Origin: Pseudomonas wadenswilerensis
GTDB taxonomy: Bacteria; Pseudomonadota; Gammaproteobacteria; Pseudomonadales; Pseudomonadaceae
Assembly: GCF_900497695.1 (NCBI RefSeq)
Contig: NZ_UIDD01000009.1
Span: 62,001 to 126,000, forward strand
Direction of reading: 5' to 3'
Length of the DNA: 64,000 nt
The position numbers and the translations under genes were made by a program. The notes below the pieces were generated by a model. That model was given only the letters and a program-made list of their open reading frames with translations, ran no database searches and was not told the origin of the DNA. Below are positions 25,140 through 35,974 of this stretch, in pieces. Within the stretch, counting starts at the first letter, position 1, and each line of letters opens with the position of its first letter.

Positions 25140-25820
25140 ATGCTGACCTGGTTGAGCCGCGACACCCTCACCTTTCCGCCGCTGGACAAAGCCCTGCGCG
25201 ACCCCAACGGCCTGCTCGCCGCCGGCGGCGACCTGAGCGCCGAACGCCTGGTGCAGGCCTATCGCCACGGCTGCTTCCCCTGGTACCAGGACGGCCAGCC
25301 GATCCTCTGGTGGTCGCCCGACCCGCGTACCGTGCTGTTTCCCGACGAATTGCACGTGTCGCGCTCGCTGCGCAAGCTCATCCGCCAGGGTCACTACCAG
25401 GTCAGCTTCGACCAGGACTTTGCCGCTGTCATCAACGCCTGCGCCGCCCCCCGCGACTACGCCGACGGCACCTGGATCACCGACAGCATGCAGGCGGCCT
25501 ACCTGAAACTGCACCAGCAGGGTTTTGCCCATTCGGTCGAGGTGCGCCGCGACGGTGAACTGGTGGGCGGGCTGTACGGCCTGGCCATGGGCCGGCTGTT
25601 TTTCGGCGAGTCGATGTTCAGCCGCGCCGACAATGCCTCCAAGGTCGGCTTCGTGGCCCTGGTCGAGCACCTGCGACAGGCAGGATTTGTCCTGATTGAC
25701 TGCCAGATGCCTACCGACCACCTGCACAGCCTCGGTGCCCGCGCCATCGCCCGGGCCACTTTTGCCGACTACCTTCAGCGTTATCTCGACCAGCCCAGCA
25801 GCGCCAGCTGGGTTTGCTAG
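25140..25820 (+). CDS. aat: Leucyl/phenylalanyl-tRNA-protein transferase
   Basis: The ATG at 25140 gives the normal 226-residue Aat (MLTWLSRDTLTFPPLDKAL). It adds Leu or Phe from aminoacyl-tRNA to proteins with N-terminal Lys or Arg, making type 2 N-degrons read by ClpS. Family motifs are GLLAAGGDLS, RHGCFPWY, WWSPDPRTVL and FGESMFS. bpt follows after about 57 bases, so this is the start of a cluster for N-degron degradation (aat, bpt, clpA, clpS). Confidence 0.95.
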   Translation: MLTWLSRDTLTFPPLDKALRDPNGLLAAGGDLSAERLVQAYRHGCFPWYQDGQPILWWSPDPRTVLFPDELHVSRSLRKLIRQGHYQVSFDQDFAAVINACAAPRDYADGTWITDSMQAAYLKLHQQGFAHSVEVRRDGELVGGLYGLAMGRLFFGESMFSRADNASKVGFVALVEHLRQAGFVLIDCQMPTDHLHSLGARAIARATFADYLQRYLDQPSSASWVC

Positions 25821-25877
25821 GCGAGTTTTTCCAGCTGGCTTACACTTAAAACAAAAGCACCTCCCGAGGGGTTGATC

Positions 25878-26585
25878 ATGACAGAGCTGGCGCGGTTGAA
25901 GTTTTATGCCACTCAACCCCATTCCTGCAGCTACCTGCCAGACGAACAAGCCACCACGCTGTTTCTCGACCCGAGCCAGCCGATGGATGTCAACGTTTAC
26001 GCAGACCTGTCGGAAATGGGCTTCCGGCGCAGCGGCGACCATCTGTATCGCCCGCATTGCCAGAACTGCAACGCCTGCGTGCCGGCGCGGATCCCGGCTG
26101 CACGCTTTCTGCCCAACCGCCAGCAAAAGCGCATCCTCAAGCGTAATGCCGACCTCACCGTCAACGCTGGCCGCCCGGCATTCAAAGAGGAATATTTCGA
26201 GCTTTACCGGCGCTACATCGAGCAGCGCCATGCCGATGGCGACATGTACCCCCCCAGCCGTGACCAGTTTTCCACCTTCCTGGTCCGCGACCTGCCATTT
26301 TCGCGCTTTTACGAGTTCCGCCTGGAAGACCGCCTGCTCGCCGTGGCGGTCACCGACCTGCTGCCCAACGGCCTCTCGGCGGTATACACCTTCTACGAGC
26401 CGGACGAAGAACGGCGCAGCCTGGGCCGCTTCGCCATCCTCTGGCAGATCACCGAAGCCCTGCGCCTGGGCCTGGACGCGGTCTACCTCGGCTACTGGAT
26501 CAAAAACTGCAAAAAGATGAACTACAAGACCCAGTACCGCCCCATCGAGCTGTTGATCAATCAGCGTTGGGTGACGTTGAACTGA
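25878..26585 (+). CDS. bpt: Aspartate/glutamate leucyltransferase Bpt (arginyltransferase-like)
   Basis: A 235-residue transferase that adds Leu to N-terminal Asp or Glu, related to eukaryotic ATE1. The N-terminal domain holds the cysteine cluster HCQNCNACVPARIP; the GNAT-like C-terminal domain includes YTFYEPDEERRSLG and LGYWIKNCKKMNYK. The ATG at 25878 with CGAGGGG upstream is preferred to a TTG at 25872. Cotranscription with aat is likely. Confidence 0.93.
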   Translation: MTELARLKFYATQPHSCSYLPDEQATTLFLDPSQPMDVNVYADLSEMGFRRSGDHLYRPHCQNCNACVPARIPAARFLPNRQQKRILKRNADLTVNAGRPAFKEEYFELYRRYIEQRHADGDMYPPSRDQFSTFLVRDLPFSRFYEFRLEDRLLAVAVTDLLPNGLSAVYTFYEPDEERRSLGRFAILWQITEALRLGLDAVYLGYWIKNCKKMNYKTQYRPIELLINQRWVTLN

Positions 26586-26689
26586 AATCATTGGCTTGAG
26601 GCCCATTTTTCGGGCACAATGCACGCCACTTTTTTTGCCTGGCGCAGCTGTGCACCGGGCCATTAACTGGACACCGAGGGCTTTACTGC

Positions 26690-26908
26690 ATGTCGAAAGA
26701 AGACAGCTTCGAAATGGAAGGCACTGTCGTCGACACCCTGCCCAACACCATGTTCCGTGTGGAGTTGGAAAATGGGCACGTCGTTACCGCGCACATCTCC
26801 GGAAAGATGCGCAAGAACTACATTCGTATTCTGACCGGTGACAAGGTCCGCGTCGAACTGACGCCCTACGACCTGAGCAAGGGGCGCATCACCTACCGCG
26901 CCCGCTAA
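26690..26908 (+). CDS. infA: Translation initiation factor IF-1
   Basis: A 72-residue S1/OB-fold protein with the conserved features [33 protein letters not shown] and [13 protein letters not shown]. It binds the ribosomal A site during initiation. A strong terminator follows 12 bases after the stop. Confidence 0.97.
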
Positions 26909-26920
26909 GCGACACCAACG

Positions 26921-26950
26921 AAAACGCCCGGCTAAATGCCGGGCGTTTTT
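26921..26950 (+). terminator. Rho-independent terminator after infA
   Basis: AAAACGCCCGGC-TAAAT-GCCGGGCGTTTTT: an 11-pair stem with T-run. Confidence 0.93.
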
Positions 26951-26967
26951 GTTGGCTCTGGAAAAGC

Positions 26968-27038
26968 ATCGCTGGCAAGTCGGGTCGCCGCACCGCAGCT
27001 CCCACAGGGATTGTGTGAGAGCTGGCTTGCCAGCGATG
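26968..27038. repeat. REP pair with one altered arm
   Basis: The right element is standard (AGCTGGCTTGCCAGCGATG), but the left one reads CTGGCAAGTCGGGTCGCCGC then ACCGCAGCTCCCACAGG, with about 13 extra bases between its two halves. It lies between infA and clpA. Confidence 0.75.
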
Positions 27039-27063
27039 GGCTGCATAGCAGCCCCAGCCTGCC

Positions 27064-29334
27064 TTACGCCATCTCAGCCGTGGTCTCGAAGTCGAACACC
27101 AGTTCGCCATCGCGGATGTCGATGTGCACCACACCGCCATGCTCGGCCAGCTCGCCGAACAGGATCTCCTCGGCCAACGGCCGCTTGATCTTGTCCTGGA
27201 TCAGCCGCGCCATTGGCCGCGCGCCCATCTGCGCATCGTAGCCACCGGCCGCCAGCCAACTGCGCGCCGCATCGCTTACCTCCAGCAACACGCGCTTGTC
27301 TTCCAGTTGCGCCTGCAGCTCGATGAGGAACTTGTCCACCACACTCTTGATCGTCTCGTGGCTGAGGCGGCCAAACTGGATGATGGTGTCCAGGCGGTTG
27401 CGGAACTCCGGCGTGAAGCTCTTCTTGATCACTTCCATTGCATCGGAGGAATGATCTTGTTGGGTGAAGCCGATCGAGGCCCGCGCAGCGGTTTCAGCAC
27501 CGGCGTTGGTGGTCATGATGACGATGACGTTACGGAAGTCCGCCTTGCGCCCGTTGTTGTCGGTCAGGGTACCGTGGTCCATCACCTGCAGCAGCAGGTT
27601 GAAGACTTCCGGGTGGGCCTTCTCGATCTCGTCGAGCAGCAACACGCAGTGCGGCTGCTTGGTAATGGCTTCGGTGAGCAGGCCGCCCTGGTCGAAACCG
27701 ACGTAGCCCGGAGGCGCACCGATCAGACGCGAAACGGTATGCCGCTCCATGTACTCGGACATGTCGAAGCGTACCAGCTCGACACCCAGGGCCTTGGCCA
27801 GCTGCCGCGCCGCTTCGGTTTTACCCACCCCGGTAGGGCCGGCAAACAGGAACGAACCCACAGGCTTGTCCGGCGCCTTGAGGCCGGCACGGGACAGCTT
27901 GATGGCGGTCGCCAGCGAATCGATCGCCGCATCCTGACCGAACACCGTGAGCTTGAGGTCGCGCTCCAGGTTACGCAGCAGCTCCTTGTCGGAACTGGTC
28001 ACGTGTTTTGGCGGAATCCGCGCGATTTTGGCGACGATGTCCTCGACTTGCGGCACGTCGATACGCTTGACCCGCTTTTCCACCGGCTGCAGGCGCTGGT
28101 AGGCACCCGCCTCGTCGATCACATCGATGGCCTTGTCGGGCATGTGCCGGTCATTGATGTAGCGCGCTGCAAGCTCGGCAGCGGCGCGCAGGGCCTCATC
28201 GCTGTACTCGATGTTGTGGTGGCTCTCGAACCGCCCCTTGAGCCCGCGCAGGATGCCCACGGTGTCTTCCACCGATGGCTCGCTGACATCGACCTTCTGG
28301 AAGCGCCGCGCCAGAGCCCGGTCTTTTTCGAAGATGCCGCGAAATTCCTGAAAGGTGGTCGAACCGATGCAACGGATATCACCCGAAGACAGCAGCGGCT
28401 TGAGCAGGTTGGAGGCGTCCATTACCCCACCGGAAGCCGCACCGGCACCGATGATGGTGTGGATCTCGTCGATGAACAGGATCGCTTGCGGACGTTTGCG
28501 CAGCTCGTTGAGCAGCGCCTTGAAGCGCTTCTCGAAGTCACCGCGGTACTTGGTACCGGCCAGCAAGGCGCCCAGGTCCAGGGAGTAGACCACGCTGTGG
28601 GCCAGCAGGTCCGGCACCTGGCCGTCGACGATACGCTTAGCCAGGCCTTCGGCGATGGCGGTTTTACCGACACCGGCCTCACCGACCAGCAGCGGGTTGT
28701 TCTTGCGCCGACGGGCGAGGATCTGCGCCACGCGCTCGACTTCGAGCTCGCGACCGACCAGCGGATCGATGCGCCCCTGACGGGCCTGTTCGTTGAGGTT
28801 GCTGGCATAGGCATCCAGAGGATTGCCCGAGGATGACGTTTCACCGCCTTCCTCGTCCTGCATGTCCTGCTCGCCCTCGGAGTGTTCACCATGGCCAGGC
28901 ACCTTGGAGATGCCGTGGGCGATGTAGTTGACCACGTCGATGCGGGCCACGCTCTGCTGTTTAAGCAGGAACACGGCCTGGCTTTCCTGTTCGCTGAAAA
29001 TCGCAACCAGCACGTTGGCACCGGTGACTTCACGCTTGCCCGAGCTCTGGACATGGAAGACTGCGCGCTGCAGTACACGCTGGAAGCCCAGGGTTGGCTG
29101 GGTTTCGCGGTCCTCGTCGTGCACGGGGATCAACGGCGTGGTGGAGTCGATGAACTCCTGCAGGTCGTGTTTGAGTTTGTCGAGGTTTGCGCCGCAGGCG
29201 CGCAGAACGGTCGCGGCGGCCTCATTATCCAATAGTGCCAGCAGCAGGTGCTCGACGGTCATGAACTCATGACGTTTCGAGCGTGCCTCCTTGAAGGCCA
29301 GATTGAGGGTGACTTCGAGCTCGCGGTTTAACAT
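27064..29334 (-). CDS. clpA: ATP-dependent Clp protease ATP-binding subunit ClpA
   Basis: A 756-residue Hsp100 unfoldase for ClpP. The N-domain (1-145) binds ClpS, D1 has Walker A GEAGVGKT (218-225), and D2 has GPTGVGKTEAAR (near residue 500). The ClpP-docking loop in D2 reads ASIGFTQQDHS, with IGF in place of the E. coli IGL. A Glu/Ser-rich linker (about 150-172) joins N and D1. clpS lies 30 bases upstream on the same strand, as in most gammaproteobacteria. Confidence 0.96.
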   Translation of the reverse strand: MLNRELEVTLNLAFKEARSKRHEFMTVEHLLLALLDNEAAATVLRACGANLDKLKHDLQEFIDSTTPLIPVHDEDRETQPTLGFQRVLQRAVFHVQSSGKREVTGANVLVAIFSEQESQAVFLLKQQSVARIDVVNYIAHGISKVPGHGEHSEGEQDMQDEEGGETSSSGNPLDAYASNLNEQARQGRIDPLVGRELEVERVAQILARRRKNNPLLVGEAGVGKTAIAEGLAKRIVDGQVPDLLAHSVVYSLDLGALLAGTKYRGDFEKRFKALLNELRKRPQAILFIDEIHTIIGAGAASGGVMDASNLLKPLLSSGDIRCIGSTTFQEFRGIFEKDRALARRFQKVDVSEPSVEDTVGILRGLKGRFESHHNIEYSDEALRAAAELAARYINDRHMPDKAIDVIDEAGAYQRLQPVEKRVKRIDVPQVEDIVAKIARIPPKHVTSSDKELLRNLERDLKLTVFGQDAAIDSLATAIKLSRAGLKAPDKPVGSFLFAGPTGVGKTEAARQLAKALGVELVRFDMSEYMERHTVSRLIGAPPGYVGFDQGGLLTEAITKQPHCVLLLDEIEKAHPEVFNLLLQVMDHGTLTDNNGRKADFRNVIVIMTTNAGAETAARASIGFTQQDHSSDAMEVIKKSFTPEFRNRLDTIIQFGRLSHETIKSVVDKFLIELQAQLEDKRVLLEVSDAARSWLAAGGYDAQMGARPMARLIQDKIKRPLAEEILFGELAEHGGVVHIDIRDGELVFDFETTAEMA

Positions 29335-29364
29335 AGCTTCACCTCATACCCAAGTGGCCGGCGA

Positions 29365-29727
29365 TTAACCGTCCTTCTCGATTTCACAGAGTAGCGGATG
29401 CTGGCTTTCCCTTGCGTATTGGTTGACCTGCATGGCCTTGGTCTCGGCGATGTCACGGGTAAACAATCCGCACACTGCCCGTCCTTCTGTGTGGACGGCC
29501 AGCATGACCTTGGTCGCCAGCTCGCGATTCAGGTTAAAAAACACCTCGAGCACTTCGACGACGAAATCCATCGGTGTGTAGTCATCGTTAAACAAAACCA
29601 CCTTGTACATGGGTGGCGCCTGCAGGGCCGGTTTGGCCTCCTGTACCGCCAGGCCAGAACCATCGTCCTCATGCGATTGCGGGCGATCCTGATTGAATGT
29701 TAGTCGAATCTGGCTATGTGCATGCAT
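29365..29727 (-). CDS. clpS: ClpA adaptor ClpS
   Basis: I choose ATG 29727 (MHAHSQIRLTFNQD), giving 120 residues; a longer frame to 29775 is possible. ClpS recognises N-degron residues and hands the substrate to ClpA. The fold signatures are MYKVVLFNDDYTPMDFVVEV and GRAVCGLFTRDIAETK. Divergent from cspD. Confidence 0.94.
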   Translation of the reverse strand: MHAHSQIRLTFNQDRPQSHEDDGSGLAVQEAKPALQAPPMYKVVLFNDDYTPMDFVVEVLEVFFNLNRELATKVMLAVHTEGRAVCGLFTRDIAETKAMQVNQYARESQHPLLCEIEKDG

Positions 29728-29952
29728 GGAAAGAATTTCATCATTTCGACAGGTTGGTTTATGGGTTGACCGCACAGGCGACGCGGGACAGCCGTCACCT
29801 CACCTTGACTATCGGCAAAACGGTGTTACAACCAATAAGAACCCACCGTGGTCGATAAAGATCCGCGCAGTCAACCAGAATTTTCGCAGGTTCATATGCG
29901 GATGGAGTGGATGATACTCCAGTGATGGAGTCCTTTGCAGAGGGATATGAGG

Positions 29953-30207
29953 ATGGCAAGCGGTAAAGTCAAGTGGTTCAACAACGCCAAGGGCTATGGC
30001 TTCATCAATGAAGACGGGAAAACAGAGGATCTGTTCGCACACTACTCGGCTATCCAGATGGAAGGTTATAAAACCCTGAAAGCCGGACAATCCGTCAGCT
30101 TCGAGATCATCCAGGGCCCCAAAGGCTTGCATGCGGTCAAAATCGAGAATGCGACCGCACCAACCACAGCCTCCCCCACCCCCAGTCCGCTACCGACTGA
30201 AGCCTGA
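29953..30207 (+). CDS. cspD: Cold shock-like protein CspD
   Basis: An 84-residue protein from ATG 29953 (MASGKVKWFNNAKGYGFI), with GAGG upstream. The cold-shock domain (1-68) has the RNA/ssDNA-binding motifs KGYGFI and DLFAHYS. The longer C-terminal tail, rich in Thr and Pro, and the location beside clpS fit CspD, a replication inhibitor in E. coli. Confidence 0.92.
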   Translation: MASGKVKWFNNAKGYGFINEDGKTEDLFAHYSAIQMEGYKTLKAGQSVSFEIIQGPKGLHAVKIENATAPTTASPTPSPLPTEA

Positions 30208-30226
30208 GCCGGCGATCAGACAAAAG

Positions 30227-30260
30227 AAAACCGGCCAGCCCGCAAGGACTGGCCGGTTTT
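30227..30260. terminator. Bidirectional terminator between cspD and icd
   Basis: AAAACCGGCCAG-N10-CTGGCCGGTTTT, 12-base arms with A/T runs on both sides, between converging genes. Confidence 0.93.
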
Positions 30261-30270
30261 CTTGTGCCGC

Positions 30271-31527
30271 TTACATGTGCTTGATCAAGGCATCGCCGAA
30301 ACCGGAGCTGCTGACCAGGGTCGCGCCGTCCATCAGGCGCTCGAAGTCGTAGGTCACGGTCTTGGCGGCGATGGCGCCGTTGGTGCCCTTGATGATCAGG
30401 TCGGCCGCCTCGGTCCAGCCCAGGTGACGCAGCATCATTTCGGCCGAGAGAATTACCGAACCCGGGTTGACCTGGTCCTTGCCGGCGTACTTCGGCGCGG
30501 TACCGTGGGTGGCCTCGAACATCGCCACGGTGTCGGACAGGTTGGCGCCCGGGGCAATACCGATGCCGCCGACTTCCGCCGCCAGGGCGTCGGACAGGTA
30601 GTCACCGTTGAGGTTGAGGGTGGCGATCACGTCGTATTCGGCCGGGCGCAGCAGGATCTGCTGGAGCATGGCGTCGGCGATGGCGTCCTTGACGATGACT
30701 TCACGGCCGGTTTTCGGGTTCTTGAACTTCATCCATGGGCCGCCATCGAGCAGCTCGGCGCCGAATTCGTTCTTGGCCACTTCGTAGCCCCAGTCCTTGA
30801 AGGCACCTTCGGTGAACTTCATGATATTGCCCTTGTGCACGATGGTCAGCGACTTGCGGTCGTTGTCCACCACATACTGCAGGGCCTTGCGCACCAGGCG
30901 CTGGGTGCCTTCCTTGGAGACCGGCTTGATGCCGATGCCGCAGTCCTGGTCGAAACGGATCTTGGTGACGCCCATTTCTTCTTTCAGGAACTTGATGACC
31001 TTGGTCGCTTCCGGCGAACCGGCCTTCCATTCGATGCCGGCATAAATGTCTTCGGAGTTTTCGCGGAAGATCACCATGTCGACGTCACCCGGCTTTTTCA
31101 CCGGGCTTGGCACGCCCTGGAACCACACCACCGGGCGCAGGCAGACATACAGGTCCAACTGCTGGCGCAGGGCAACGTTGAGGGAGCGGATACCACCACC
31201 GACCGGGGTGGTCAGCGGACCCTTGATGGAGACGACGTAGTCCTTCACCGCATCGAGGGTTTCCTGGGGCAACCAGGTGTCCTGGTCGTATACCTGGGTG
31301 GCTTTTTCACCGGCGTAGACTTCCATCCAGGAAATCTTGCGCTTGCCCCCATAGGCTTTCTCTACAGCAGCATCAACCACTTTGATCATGACGGGACTGA
31401 CGTCTACGCCAATGCCGTCGCCTTCGATGAACGGGATGATCGGATTATCAGGAACATTGAGAGAATGGTCCCCATTGACGGTGATTTTGTCGCCGACTGC
31501 CGGAACCTTGATTTTCTGGTATCCCAT
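30271..31527 (-). CDS. icd: Isocitrate dehydrogenase, NADP-dependent, homodimeric
   Basis: A 418-residue enzyme of the TCA cycle, like E. coli Icd. Ser115 in GGGIRSLNVALRQ corresponds to the serine phosphorylated by AceK (kinase gene not in this window). The coenzyme region TAPKYAGKDQVNPGS has the Lys-Tyr pair typical of NADP specificity. It is divergent from the monomeric idh gene. The leader contains an A-run right before GGAG and a hairpin (31616-31632), and its upstream region shares a 17-base word with aceA. Confidence 0.96.
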   Translation of the reverse strand: MGYQKIKVPAVGDKITVNGDHSLNVPDNPIIPFIEGDGIGVDVSPVMIKVVDAAVEKAYGGKRKISWMEVYAGEKATQVYDQDTWLPQETLDAVKDYVVSIKGPLTTPVGGGIRSLNVALRQQLDLYVCLRPVVWFQGVPSPVKKPGDVDMVIFRENSEDIYAGIEWKAGSPEATKVIKFLKEEMGVTKIRFDQDCGIGIKPVSKEGTQRLVRKALQYVVDNDRKSLTIVHKGNIMKFTEGAFKDWGYEVAKNEFGAELLDGGPWMKFKNPKTGREVIVKDAIADAMLQQILLRPAEYDVIATLNLNGDYLSDALAAEVGGIGIAPGANLSDTVAMFEATHGTAPKYAGKDQVNPGSVILSAEMMLRHLGWTEAADLIIKGTNGAIAAKTVTYDFERLMDGATLVSSSGFGDALIKHM

Positions 31528-31941
31528 GCTGCACTCCGTTTTTTTTGGTGTGGTTCGTCATCTGGATCCCCTGAGCGTACCCCAGTTGAACGGCAACGGG
31601 AACCACGTGCGCAAATGCCCTGCGATAGGGCAGCAACGCCTACATCTTTGGTCTAAAAAAGCCCCTGCGACGGGTTGATCTTGATCAATACGACCAAGGC
31701 TTTGGTATACTCGCCCGGTGACCAAAGGGTCACTGGGGGCGAACCGTCTGAAACGAGACCTGCGGCCCCGACAAGACTGGGCTGTTACCGCAGTTCAGCC
31801 GTTTGACACTCGACTGATGCAATCCACCATCACCGCCCAGAATCTTCGACCTTCTGCTCATGGATGTGTCTGAGCGAAGCGCCTACCCTGCGCACCTCGA
31901 GATTCTGCGCACGCTCAGCAAAACAGAGAGTTAACCCGAAT
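31528..31941. promoter_or_regulatory. Divergent icd/idh control region
   Basis: In 414 bases without a gene there are several signals. A hairpin TGCCCT-GCGAT-AGGGCA lies at 31616-31632 in the icd leader. A word shared exactly with the aceA promoter region is at 31640-31656 (minus strand TTAGACCAAAGATGTAG). A perfect FNR/ANR-type box is at 31675-31688. The repeat ACCAA-GGCT-TTGGT is at 31693-31706, a -10 TATACT for idh at 31706-31711, and a palindrome GTGACC-AAAG-GGTCAC at 31718-31733 near the expected start point. The word GACCAAAG occurs here in both directions. Confidence 0.65.
31675..31688. promoter_or_regulatory. Perfect FNR/ANR-like box
   Basis: TTGAT-CTTG-ATCAA matches the FNR/ANR consensus TTGAT-N4-ATCAA at every fixed position. 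Its centre lies about 36-41 bases upstream of the start point predicted from TATACT (31706-31711), which fits a class II activator site for idh. Confidence 0.7.
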
Positions 31942-34167
<2,226 letters not shown>

Positions 34168-34186
34168 GGTTCGCTTGACGTAACAT

Positions 34187-34217
34187 CGAAAGCCCCGGCC
34201 ACGCACCGGGGCTTTCG
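34187..34217 (+). terminator. Terminator after idh
   Basis: CGAAAGCCCCGG-N7-CCGGGGCTTTCG followed by CTTTT. Confidence 0.85.
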
Positions 34218-34241
34218 CTTTTCCGGACTACGGCAGTGCCC

Positions 34242-34307
34242 TATCGCTGGCAAGCCAGCTCCCACACGGTCAGCGGTGATCCTGTGGGAGCTGGCTTGCC
34301 AGCGATA
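34242..34307. repeat. Inverted REP pair (REPIN)
   Basis: Two opposed copies of the REP element around an about 17-base loop between idh and nudJ. Confidence 0.9.
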
Positions 34308-34338
34308 GGGCCCGAGAAATCACCCAAGGATCCAGAAC

Positions 34339-34779
34339 ATGACCTGGCAACCCCACATCACCGTCGCCACCCTCATCGAAGACCAGGGCCGCTTCCTCAT
34401 GGTCGAGGAGTTCAAGGCCGGCAAGCACGTATTCAACCAGCCCGCCGGCCACCTCGAGGCCAACGAAAGCCTGCTCGACGCCGCACTGCGCGAAACCCTC
34501 GAAGAAACCGCCTGGGAGGTCGAGTTGACCGGCCTGGTCGGCATCTACCTCTATACCGCCCCCAGCAATGGCGTGACCTACCAGCGCATCTGCTTCGCCG
34601 CGCGCCCGCTCAAGCACCATCCCGAGCGCACCCTGGACAGCGACATCGTCCGTGCCGTGTGGCTGAGCCGCGAGGAGCTGCTGGCCGACCCCGAGCGCTG
34701 GCGCAGCGAGCTGGTACCGCGCTGCATCGACGACTACCTGGCCGGCCCGCTGCACAGCCTGGCGTTGATCCGCGACTGA
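34339..34779 (+). CDS. nudJ: Nudix hydrolase NudJ-like
   Basis: A 146-residue Nudix enzyme; E. coli NudJ hydrolyses nucleoside triphosphates and HMP pyrophosphate. The Nudix box spans about residues 37-59: Gly37, Glu43, Arg51, Glu52, Glu55 and Glu56 are all present, with Ala at the usual second Gly. In many genomes it precedes mnmA, as here (70-base gap). Confidence 0.9.
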   Translation: MTWQPHITVATLIEDQGRFLMVEEFKAGKHVFNQPAGHLEANESLLDAALRETLEETAWEVELTGLVGIYLYTAPSNGVTYQRICFAARPLKHHPERTLDSDIVRAVWLSREELLADPERWRSELVPRCIDDYLAGPLHSLALIRD

Positions 34780-34849
34780 CAGCAACGATGCCTTGAAGGC
34801 CGCAGCCTGATAGAATCGTTGTCTTTTTCCAGATACACAGCCGGTACCT

Positions 34850-35974
34850 ATGACCAGTCCAGCACTTTACGAACCCGAAAAGACGCGCGTTATCGTCGGC
34901 ATGTCCGGCGGCGTGGACTCTTCCGTCTCCGCCCTCCTGCTGATGGAGCAGGGCTACCAGGTGGAAGGCCTGTTCATGAAGAACTGGGAAGAGGACGACG
35001 GCACCGAATACTGTACCGCCCGCGAAGACCTGGCCGATGCCCAGGCCGTGTGCGACCGCATCGGCATCAAGCTGCACACCGCCAACTTCGCCGCCGAGTA
35101 CTGGGACAACGTCTTCGAGCACTTCCTGGCCGAATACAAGGCCGGACGCACGCCGAACCCGGACATCCTCTGCAACCGCGAAATCAAGTTCAAGGCCTTC
35201 CTCGACTACGCCCTGATGCTCGGCGCCGACCTGATCGCCACCGGCCACTATGTGCGCCGCCGCGACACTGATGGCCGCACCGAACTGCTCAAGGGCCTGG
35301 ACCCGAACAAGGACCAGAGCTACTTCCTGCACGCGGTCGGCGGCAAGGAAATCGCCCGCACGCTATTCCCGGTCGGCGAACTGGAAAAACCCGAAGTACG
35401 CGCCATCGCCGAGAAACACGGCCTGGCCACGGCGAAGAAGAAAGACTCCACCGGTATCTGCTTTATCGGCGAGCGCCGCTTCAGCGACTTCCTCAAGCAG
35501 TACCTGCCGGCACAACCGGGCGAGATCCAGACCACCGACGGCGAAGTCATCGGCCGTCACCACGGCCTGATGTACCACACCATCGGCCAGCGCCAGGGCC
35601 TGGGCATCGGCGGCCTGAAAGACGCCGGTGACGAGCCGTGGTACGTACTGGAAAAAGACCTCACCCGCAACGTGCTGGTGGTCGGCCAGGGTAACGAACA
35701 CCCGTGGCTGTTCTCGCGCGCCCTGCTGGCGTCGGAGATCTTCTGGGTCAACCCCATCGACCTGTCCAGCCCTCGACGCCTGACCGCCAAGGTGCGCTAC
35801 CGCCAAAGCGATCAGGGCTGCACCCTGGAACAGACCGCAAGTGGCTACCGCGCGGTGTTCGACGAGCCACAGCGGGCGGTGACGCCAGGCCAGTCGGTGG
35901 TGTTCTATGACGGCGAAATCTGCCTCGGCGGCGGCGTGATCGAAACCGCCGAGCCGTGGAGCGCGCGCGCATGA
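34850..35974 (+). CDS. mnmA: tRNA-specific 2-thiouridylase MnmA
   Basis: A 374-residue enzyme that thiolates U34 of tRNA-Lys, -Glu and -Gln with sulfur delivered by TusE, whose gene is at 14827. PP-loop SGGVDSS (19-25), catalytic Cys108 in PDILCNREIKF and Cys204 in STGICFIGERRF. The stop overlaps the hflD start (ATGA). Confidence 0.96.
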   Translation: MTSPALYEPEKTRVIVGMSGGVDSSVSALLLMEQGYQVEGLFMKNWEEDDGTEYCTAREDLADAQAVCDRIGIKLHTANFAAEYWDNVFEHFLAEYKAGRTPNPDILCNREIKFKAFLDYALMLGADLIATGHYVRRRDTDGRTELLKGLDPNKDQSYFLHAVGGKEIARTLFPVGELEKPEVRAIAEKHGLATAKKKDSTGICFIGERRFSDFLKQYLPAQPGEIQTTDGEVIGRHHGLMYHTIGQRQGLGIGGLKDAGDEPWYVLEKDLTRNVLVVGQGNEHPWLFSRALLASEIFWVNPIDLSSPRRLTAKVRYRQSDQGCTLEQTASGYRAVFDEPQRAVTPGQSVVFYDGEICLGGGVIETAEPWSARA

